Source of the DNA: Shewanella sp.
Lineage (GTDB): Bacteria > Pseudomonadota > Gammaproteobacteria > Enterobacterales > Shewanellaceae
Direction of reading: 5' to 3'
Assembly: GCF_013214165.1 (NCBI RefSeq)
Contig: NZ_JABSSM010000001.1
Location: forward strand, 1 to 64,000
DNA: 64,000 nucleotides
Shown: positions 57,913-64,000 of the stretch, piece by piece
How positions within the stretch are numbered: position 1 is the first letter of the stretch
Layout: every line of letters begins with the position of its first letter
Position numbers and translations under genes: made by a program
Notes under the pieces: generated by a model
The model's input: only the letters and a program-made list of their open reading frames with translations
The model's database searches: none
Told to the model about the DNA's origin: nothing

Positions 57913-60366
57913 CTAGCCCGCTTTGAGCAAGTCGCTGCAAGACTTTTTTAGCAACTGTCGGCAACGCCACACACCCAAGAGTGCGACTGTGACCGCACCA
58001 CACAAGGGTGCTAGCCCCCACCAAGGCCAGTGCATATAGACATTCAATTCGAACACCTGAGTCTTGAGCAAGTACAGAATAAACTCGGCGACAATCACCG
58101 CCAGCAAACCGGCTATGGTACCCAGCAAGGCAAATTCGAGTCCGGTTGCCATCCTCAATAACCAGCCCGAAGCCCCGAAGGTGCGTAACACCGCCAGCTC
58201 TCTTTGCCTGCTCGCCATGCCCGCCTCGGTTTGCGCTATCATGACCAGGCTGCTAGCCAACACCACCAGCACTAATACCAAGGTGAGGGACAGGGAAACC
58301 TGATCGATTATCTGCCTTAATTGCTTGATCATGGTGCCCACATCTATGATGGATACCGTAGGGAATTGCTTGATGATATCCAGAATAACCTGGGACTTAT
58401 TATCATCGAGATAGAAGCTCGCCATCGAGGTATAGGAAAATGCCCCCAGTGATTCTTTGGTGAAGATCATGAAAAAATTAGGCTGCATGGTCTCCCAATG
58501 CACGGCGCGAATACTGCCAACCTTGACGATTAAGGTCTGGTTATCGATGATATAGGTCAGGCTGTCGCCTAGCTTAAGATCCAAGCGCTCCGCAATCCCA
58601 GACTCAACCGACACCTCGTCAGAGTTAACATTAAATTCCCCTGCTAATATTTCGTTATTGGGCGGTACACTGTCTCGCCAGGTGAGATTGAGCTCACGTG
58701 AGATGCCTTGCCTGCCCTCGACGCCAGCCTCTACCTGATCAGATGTGAGGAATGTCTCGCCGTTCACTGCCGTTAAGCGACCTCTGACCACAGGGTAAAT
58801 ATCTGTGGTTTTAACCGTATTGGCAGTCAGATAGCGCTTTAAAGGGCTGACCTCATCGGGAGCGATATTGACTAAGAAGTAATTGGGCGCATTTTCGGGC
58901 AGCTGCTTCTGCCATTCATTGAGTAAGTCTTGCCTCAAGGCGAAAATGGTCAACAATAACACTAGGGCGCTACTGAACCCGACCAGCTGTATGGCATTTT
59001 GTTTCGCCCTACGTCTCAGACCCGCCAGGGCTAACTGCAGTGGGTTAGTGGTTTTCATGCCCACACTATGACCCATACGGATCATGAAAAAGCCTAGCAC
59101 GCTCAATAGTAAGCCCAGCAAGAGCACACCGGCGACAACCGTCAGGGTCAATACCAGACTGCCTGAGTAGAGGTAACCCAAGAGCGCCATGGCTGTCAGA
59201 CTCAATAATAAGTGCAGCCACATTCCCAGTTGTAGCCCCTCTAACTGACGCTGCAACACCCGTAGCGGTGGAATCGATAATAACCGCAACAAGGGGTAGG
59301 CTGAGAACATAAAAGCGCTGATAAACCCGGTAGCGAGCCCCAGTAATATTGGTCTGTATAAAGGCGGTGAATAGGCGGCGATTTCAGGCGGTAACAAGAA
59401 GGTGATTACCATATCTAAAACAAAACCACCGATCAAGCCAAGCACGACCCCGAGCAAGGTCACTAACAGCAGGTGCATGCCAAATAAAGTGCGGATCTGT
59501 TTACCCGAAGCGCCGAATGTCTTCAGCATGGCGACGACATCATAATGGCGCTGGCAATATCTCTGTGCGGCGATGCCGATTGCCGCACAGGCCAGCGCAA
59601 TACCCAACAGACTGGCTAACAAGAGGAAACGTTCCGCCCGTTTAACTGCATCGGCGATCGGTGAGTCACCCGTTTGCACATCTATCCAGCGCTGACTGTT
59701 ATTAAGCAGCGGTTTAACATAGGCTTCGAACCGTTTAAGTTGCGTCTCATTACCCGTAAATTGCGCCAGATAGGTCACTCGACTGCCAGGCTGGATCACA
59801 CCAGTTCCGGCCACATCCGCCATACGCATCAAGACCACGGGAGAGGAGGCAAAGGGGTTAAATCCGGCGTCGGGTAAGCGTGCTATCTCCTCACTCAAGG
59901 TAAACTGAGCATGACCTAATTCTAAGGAACTGGGGTAACCCAATAAGCCCCCCAAACGGGTTTCAAACCAAATTTCTCCCGAGCCAGGTAAGGATACACG
60001 GCTATCCGAATTAAGCTCTATCTTGCCCTTGAGAGGGTAGCCCTGTTCAACGGCGCGGACCGTGACTAATTGAAATTTATCTTCCGCAAATACCATAGAA
60101 TTAAACTGTAAGCTGGAGACTCGATCCAATCCAATCTCATCGGCTTTATTGAGGATCGACTCATCAATCTTAGTCGGTGAGTTGATGATCCTATCGGCAG
60201 CGATAAATTTTGCTGCTTGGCCATTGATGGCTAGCTGTAATCGCTCACTGACTCGCGCTAATCCAGTCACAGATAACACAGCCAGAGTGATAGCCAACAC
60301 GATGAGCACGAGTTGCCCCTGTAAGAGCTCACGTTTAAATAAACGCCACGCCAGAGTCATCTCCAT
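57913..60366 (-). CDS. ABC transporter permease, YbbP/FtsX type
   Basis: An 817-residue inner-membrane protein with two FtsX-like domains. There is one helix near residue 20, clusters at about 250-430 and 700-800, and large periplasmic parts between. The YbbP family of this size carries ten helices. Typical stretches are LLLASLLGIALACAAIGIAAQRY and TEAGMASRQRELAVLRTFGASGW. It overlaps its ATPase gene by one base (TAATG). The likely role is extraction of a lipid or protein from the inner membrane; the substrate is unknown. Confidence 0.9.
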   Translation of the reverse strand: MEMTLAWRLFKRELLQGQLVLIVLAITLAVLSVTGLARVSERLQLAINGQAAKFIAADRIINSPTKIDESILNKADEIGLDRVSSLQFNSMVFAEDKFQLVTVRAVEQGYPLKGKIELNSDSRVSLPGSGEIWFETRLGGLLGYPSSLELGHAQFTLSEEIARLPDAGFNPFASSPVVLMRMADVAGTGVIQPGSRVTYLAQFTGNETQLKRFEAYVKPLLNNSQRWIDVQTGDSPIADAVKRAERFLLLASLLGIALACAAIGIAAQRYCQRHYDVVAMLKTFGASGKQIRTLFGMHLLLVTLLGVVLGLIGGFVLDMVITFLLPPEIAAYSPPLYRPILLGLATGFISAFMFSAYPLLRLLSIPPLRVLQRQLEGLQLGMWLHLLLSLTAMALLGYLYSGSLVLTLTVVAGVLLLGLLLSVLGFFMIRMGHSVGMKTTNPLQLALAGLRRRAKQNAIQLVGFSSALVLLLTIFALRQDLLNEWQKQLPENAPNYFLVNIAPDEVSPLKRYLTANTVKTTDIYPVVRGRLTAVNGETFLTSDQVEAGVEGRQGISRELNLTWRDSVPPNNEILAGEFNVNSDEVSVESGIAERLDLKLGDSLTYIIDNQTLIVKVGSIRAVHWETMQPNFFMIFTKESLGAFSYTSMASFYLDDNKSQVILDIIKQFPTVSIIDVGTMIKQLRQIIDQVSLSLTLVLVLVVLASSLVMIAQTEAGMASRQRELAVLRTFGASGWLLRMATGLEFALLGTIAGLLAVIVAEFILYLLKTQVFELNVYMHWPWWGLAPLCGAVTVALLGVWRCRQLLKKSCSDLLKAG

Positions 60367-61118
60367 TAACTCGCCTCCGCCTTAGCCGGCTGACTATCTG
60401 TTACAGCTACCGCAGGTTTGGTGGCATCTGACATATTATTCCTAGCCTCTGTGAGTTCACCCGAGTCCATCAACAACTGACGCTCACACCGTTTAGCCAA
60501 CACCAGATCGTGAGTCACTAACACCAGTGTCGTCTCGCACTCGCGGTTAAGCTCAAACAACATGTCCGCCACCTTCTTGCTATTGGCCGCATCCAGGTTT
60601 CCCGTGGGCTCATCGGCAAATAACACCTTGGGCTCACAGATAAATGCTCTGGCGATGGCGACGCGTTGCTGCTCACCACCGGAGAGCTGATTGGGAAAAT
60701 GATTCAGTCTATGACTCAGCCCGACTCTGTCCAACATGGACTTAGCCTTCTCTTTTGCCTTAGGTATTCCAGCCAATTCGGCGGGCAACATGACATTTTC
60801 CAGGGCATTGAGTGTATCGACCAACATGAATGACTGAAAAATAAAGCTGACTTTCTGCTTGCGCATTGCCGCCTTCTTCTCTTCATCTAAATGCTGTATG
60901 GCAATGCCATCTAAGATGATCTCACCGGAAGTTGGAGAGTCTAACGCCGCAAGTAAGCCGAGCAAGGTCGACTTCCCAGATCCTGATGGCCCAAGTATTG
61001 CGATACTTTCTCCATGCTTGACATCCATATTGATGCCGTTGAGGATAGTAAGCTCTCCCTCTTGGGTAGCCACTGACTTAACGAGATTTTTAACTGTGAT
61101 AGCACTGATATCTGACAT
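60366..61118 (-). CDS. ABC transporter ATP-binding protein, YbbA type
   Basis: A 250-residue ATPase of the MacB/LolD/YbbA group. Walker A is LGPSGSGKSTLLG, the signature is LSGGEQQRVAIARAF and Walker B is VLFADEPTGNLD, all intact. The last 30 residues are a polar tail not seen in most relatives. It is coupled to the permease by TAATG and is divergent from tesA, as in E. coli, where ybbA and tesA also face away from each other. Confidence 0.93.
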   Translation of the reverse strand: MSDISAITVKNLVKSVATQEGELTILNGINMDVKHGESIAILGPSGSGKSTLLGLLAALDSPTSGEIILDGIAIQHLDEEKKAAMRKQKVSFIFQSFMLVDTLNALENVMLPAELAGIPKAKEKAKSMLDRVGLSHRLNHFPNQLSGGEQQRVAIARAFICEPKVLFADEPTGNLDAANSKKVADMLFELNRECETTLVLVTHDLVLAKRCERQLLMDSGELTEARNNMSDATKPAVAVTDSQPAKAEAS

Positions 61119-61737
61119 AAAACCCTTCTATTCCATCTTACTTAGACGCTTGCTGACTCTGTTAACTTTAACCTGTCTGCTCGTTAGCACTCAAGCATTA
61201 GCCGCCCCTATATTAATCCTGGGAGATAGCTTAAGTGCAAGCTATGGTATCGATGAAGATAAAGGTTGGGTCAATTTGTTGAGAGCCAAACTACCGCAAC
61301 ATGAGATAATAAACGGCTCAGTGAGTGGTGAAACCTCAGCTGGAGGATTGCGTAGACTCCCCGCCCTGCTTGAATCCGGTAAGCCTAAGCTGGTCTTAAT
61401 TGAATTGGGAGGCAATGACGGATTACGCGGCTTTACTCCCCAACAACTGAAAGAAAATCTTACAAAAATAATCATCTTATCCAAACAAACCCATGCAAAA
61501 GTGCTCTTGAGTGAGGTCATGGTACCGCCAAACTATGGCCCCAGATATGCGCAGATGTTTGCCGATGTCTATAACGAGTTAGCCAAGGAGCATGAAATAA
61601 CCCTGATGCCCTTCTTCATGAAAGATATCGCCATCTATCCCGAATTGATGCAAAGAGACGGCATTCACCCCAATGCTCAGGCGCAGATGCAGATTGCCGG
61701 CTTCGTACAGCCTTGGGTAACACAAATCTTAGAGTGA
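61096..61737 (+). CDS. tesA: Arylesterase/acyl-CoA thioesterase I
   Basis: A periplasmic SGNH hydrolase that cleaves acyl-CoA, lysophospholipid and aryl esters. Block I is ILGDSLSASYGI with the catalytic Ser, then GSVSGETSAGG, ELGGNDGLRGF and DGIHPNAQAQ with the Asp-His pair. The signal peptide (LLTLLTLTCLLVSTQALA) is clear. No ATG exists at the right place. A GTG at 61096 gives a signal peptide with basic residues but overlaps the divergent ABC gene by 23 nt. A TTG at 61150 is the alternative. The start is therefore uncertain. Confidence 0.88.
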   Translation: MIALISDIKPFYSILLRRLLTLLTLTCLLVSTQALAAPILILGDSLSASYGIDEDKGWVNLLRAKLPQHEIINGSVSGETSAGGLRRLPALLESGKPKLVLIELGGNDGLRGFTPQQLKENLTKIIILSKQTHAKVLLSEVMVPPNYGPRYAQMFADVYNELAKEHEITLMPFFMKDIAIYPELMQRDGIHPNAQAQMQIAGFVQPWVTQILE

Positions 61738-62099
61738 TGCACCATAGCGGCCTTTATTGTGCTTAGTGCTATCACTAGATCCTAGATTAGATTTAACGAC
61801 CCGAAAAATCACAGCTACAGAGGCCCCAATCAGCTGGTACCCCTAAAAATGGGGTCATACCACCCAACTAATTTATTCCGCTTATCTTGCTCGCAAGTAG
61901 GTTGTTACAAATCAATACAAGCTAGCGTAAAAACAACAAATTTAATCCAACCCCACTCCTGCGTTTAACTCAGCCCGTTTCATTCTGTTTTATATAGACA
62001 AAATATTAAACACTTGTTTAACATTTTAACGCCAAGCCAATGATGACAGCTTGATATTAACTTGTTGGCCGGATTTCACATTGTATATATGGTACGTCA
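61738..62099. other. Intergenic region
   Basis: About 360 bp after tesA, AT-rich. No gene, terminator hairpin or repeat is convincing. It may include decayed upstream parts of the cytochrome gene that follows. Confidence 0.35.
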
Positions 62100-62411
62100 G
62101 TGCAATCTAAGCAAGGAATAATACTCCAAGGTGTCCCCGATGTGACGACTATCGATACTGTGCCGGCTTATTCAGATGGCGATGAGATAGGCTTAGCATC
62201 ATTAAGCGATGAGCAGCTGATGGACACGGCTAAGGGGTATCTGGATGTAAACTGTGCCCATTGTCATCGTCCAGAAGGCAATGCATCCAACACAGGCCTC
62301 ACACTGGAATATTGGCGACCCTACGCTGACGGTCACGGCACCTGTAAATCTCCTGTCGCCTATGGCGGTGGAGAGCTCGGTTACGATATCGTGCCAACTG
62401 CACCGATTTGA
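62100..62411 (+). pseudogene. C-terminal fragment of a diheme c-type cytochrome
   Basis: An open stretch of 103 codons with one c-type heme site: GYLDVNCAHCHRPEGNASNT, then GLTLEYWRPY and GYDIVP. This resembles the C-terminal heme domain of the SO2930 family of periplasmic diheme cytochromes, which are several hundred residues long. The upstream domains and a signal peptide are missing. The frame breaks after IVPTAPI, with KLGRTDL in another frame further on that may be its end. Not expected to be functional. Confidence 0.7.
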
Positions 62412-62739
62412 GAGCACAATAACTCAACCACCTCTTCACCATAATGCTGACGGAGATAAGCCAGTAAATTACGTAATTGGTAAGCTGGGTAGGACTGATC
62501 TCCCACCATCATGTTCGGCTTATAATTGTGAGCCTGTTTCATCCAGCACCTACTTTCTTATTGTCTTGAGCTATTTTGTATAAGAATTCACGTCTGTTGA
62601 AAAGGTATTTTTGAGGGTTTCACTAAGATAGTAAGATTTAGTTTTACAATATTGTCCCGATTCAATGAACGATAGAGACAGCGAGTCTAACAAAATAGAT
62701 ACTCCATTTATGGTATTACATGCTTGAAACACACTCATA
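62412..62739. other. Intergenic region, partly decayed coding DNA
   Basis: After the cytochrome fragment, a further open stretch in another frame ends near 62583. Beyond that it is AT-rich with no gene. Confidence 0.35.
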
Positions 62740-62771
62740 AAAAATCCGAGAACTTGGCAGAACTCGGATTA
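62740..62771 (-). terminator. Terminator of the right-edge TonB-dependent receptor
   Basis: On the minus strand AATCCGAG pairs with CTCGGATT (62764-62771 with 62744-62751) around a 12-nt loop, then a T run. It lies about 100 nt past the stop at 62870. Confidence 0.8.
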
Positions 62772-62869
62772 TTCACTCATCAATATGATAATCAGATGTT
62801 TATTTTCACACTAAGTTAATCAGAGCTAAGGTTTACGTAATTTGTCGCTCTTAATCAAGATATGGAAAA

Positions 62870-64000
62870 TTAAAATCTAACACTCGCTCTTACAAAGAAG
62901 TAACGCCCAAGTACATCATACGTGTATGGATCAGTGTTTGAGTCATTATTACCTGAGTAATATGGAGGCTCTTCATCAAAGATGTTATTGACACCGCCAG
63001 ACAAACGGACTGTATTATTCACATCATAAGTTGCTGATAGGTCGTGATAAAAAATACTGTCTACGCTCGGCGCATAACACTCAGAAGGTGCATCTTTACA
63101 TGCAAATGAATCCATTCCATCGATATAACGAACTTCGTATGTTGCACTCCAGTTATCACCCGCTGCACTTAAGTTGAAGTTAGTCTTCAGCTTAGCGTAT
63201 GCACCTGCGCCACCAGTAATATAGCCACGGTAATCAACAGCTACACCATCTTGGTCAAATTCTTCATACTTATCTAAGATGGATGTATCTAGCCCCGCTT
63301 TCCAGTCTAAACCAAAACCTTCAAACGCATAGGCGACGTTGATGTCGTAACCCGCGGTATTGGTTTGGCCAATGTTTTGTAGACCATTATCAAACGAGAT
63401 ACGTCCAGTACCGTCTATTTCGATATTGGAAGATTGACATAGAGCTGTCTCTGTATTGATCTTAATACCATTTGCATCCAAACACTGGTTAGCAATGTAG
63501 TTTGAATCAACCGCAGTTATCGTATTGCTTATTTGTATATCAAAGTAATCGACAGTGAAAGATAGACCTTCAACAAAGCTTGGCGAATAGACTAAACCAA
63601 GCGTGGTGATATCTGCTTCTTCAGGCGTTAAGTTAGGGTTACCACCCACTGTCACCTGAGCTTGAGTCTGATCCGTCGCCGCATGTTTGATTTGATCAAA
63701 TGACGGTGACTTTCCACCGAATAGCTCGTTTACAGTCGGTGCTCGGAACGCTGTGGACATGCCACTACGAACCATTAGATCATCCGTCATGCGCCAAGTT
63801 AACCCCAGCTTCCAAGTATTATCAGAACCAAATGTACTGTAATCGAAGTAACGAATTGCAGCGCTCAAATCAACTTGCTGTGCAAGTGGTAAGTCGCTCA
63901 GCAATGGGATAGCCAATTCAGCATAGACTTCATTGACGTCAAATGAACCTGATGTCGATTCAACACGAGGGTCATTTGCCAGGCCTTGTGAAGTCAACGA
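62870..64000 (-). CDS. TonB-dependent receptor, C-terminal part (runs off the window)
   Basis: At least 376 residues of the barrel, ending RYFFVRASVRF with the terminal Phe of outer-membrane proteins. No start is expected inside the window; the frame is open to the last base. Parallels with the receptor at 40812 are clear: VYAELAIPLLSDLPLAQQ against VFAEMNIPLLSDLPMIRQ, and STAFRAPTVNELFGG against SEAIRAPNISELFGA. They thus belong to the same subfamily. The substrate is unknown. Confidence 0.9.
   Translation of the reverse strand, partial: SLTSQGLANDPRVESTSGSFDVNEVYAELAIPLLSDLPLAQQVDLSAAIRYFDYSTFGSDNTWKLGLTWRMTDDLMVRSGMSTAFRAPTVNELFGGKSPSFDQIKHAATDQTQAQVTVGGNPNLTPEEADITTLGLVYSPSFVEGLSFTVDYFDIQISNTITAVDSNYIANQCLDANGIKINTETALCQSSNIEIDGTGRISFDNGLQNIGQTNTAGYDINVAYAFEGFGLDWKAGLDTSILDKYEEFDQDGVAVDYRGYITGGAGAYAKLKTNFNLSAAGDNWSATYEVRYIDGMDSFACKDAPSECYAPSVDSIFYHDLSATYDVNNTVRLSGGVNNIFDEEPPYYSGNNDSNTDPYTYDVLGRYFFVRASVRF

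Overview
The window reads as chromosome of a marine gammaproteobacterium, most probably Shewanella. The reasons are a fused NuoCD subunit, an OsmC-YcaO fusion protein, the yfbV/ackA/pta and folX/yfcH neighbourhoods, a TorF-type porin, a fragment resembling SO2930-family cytochromes, and two large TonB-dependent receptors. No tRNA, rRNA, CRISPR array or intact prophage was found. At least four genes survive only as fragments, which suggests a lineage undergoing gene decay, as in deep-sea or cold Shewanella. Genus and lifestyle are inference from gene content only.

Layout. Positions 1-1800 hold a REP-associated tyrosine transposase (RAYT) with its GTAG-type REP hairpin, bracketed by an exact 127-bp direct repeat. 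1.9-9.6 kb is mostly minus-strand housekeeping: an outer-membrane barrel, an XRE/DUF2975 pair, gmhA, a YkgJ-type cysteine-cluster protein, a stand-alone lspA, a membrane protein with an L7/L12-like tail, and OsmC-YcaO. The gaps there carry two families of degenerate repeats. At 9.9-12.6 kb lies a DUF5916 outer-membrane protein followed by four 75-bp tandem units that look copied from the gene's own 3' end. 13-19.7 kb is a choline-to-glycine-betaine locus: a perfect palindromic operator, betI-betB-betA, a compact BCCT-like transporter, a TorF-type porin and a MarR regulator. A GGDEF remnant, an RDD protein, cysK, a TetR remnant and a CBS protein follow.

23.5-38.9 kb is a complete complex I operon (nuoA, B, CD, E-N), tightly packed and mostly translationally coupled. 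NuoE, NuoG, NuoJ and NuoM all carry extra hydrophilic segments. The NuoG insert contains an 18-bp tandem repeat. A 28-codon ORF bridges nuoL and nuoM with ATGA overlaps at both ends. A methyltransferase and a TonB-dependent receptor follow.

44.3-52.2 kb is the mixed-acid module: focA, pflB, pflA, yfbV, ackA, pta. It would convert pyruvate to acetyl-CoA plus formate, then acetate plus ATP. The formate channel gene focA is broken by an internal deletion while pflB and pflA look intact. 52.5-61.7 kb carries a lipoprotein, small ORFs, an RlmI-like methyltransferase, an AI-2E family permease, folX, yfcH and the divergent YbbAP-like ABC transporter/tesA pair. The window ends with a cytochrome c fragment and the C-terminal part of a second TonB-dependent receptor that runs off the right edge.
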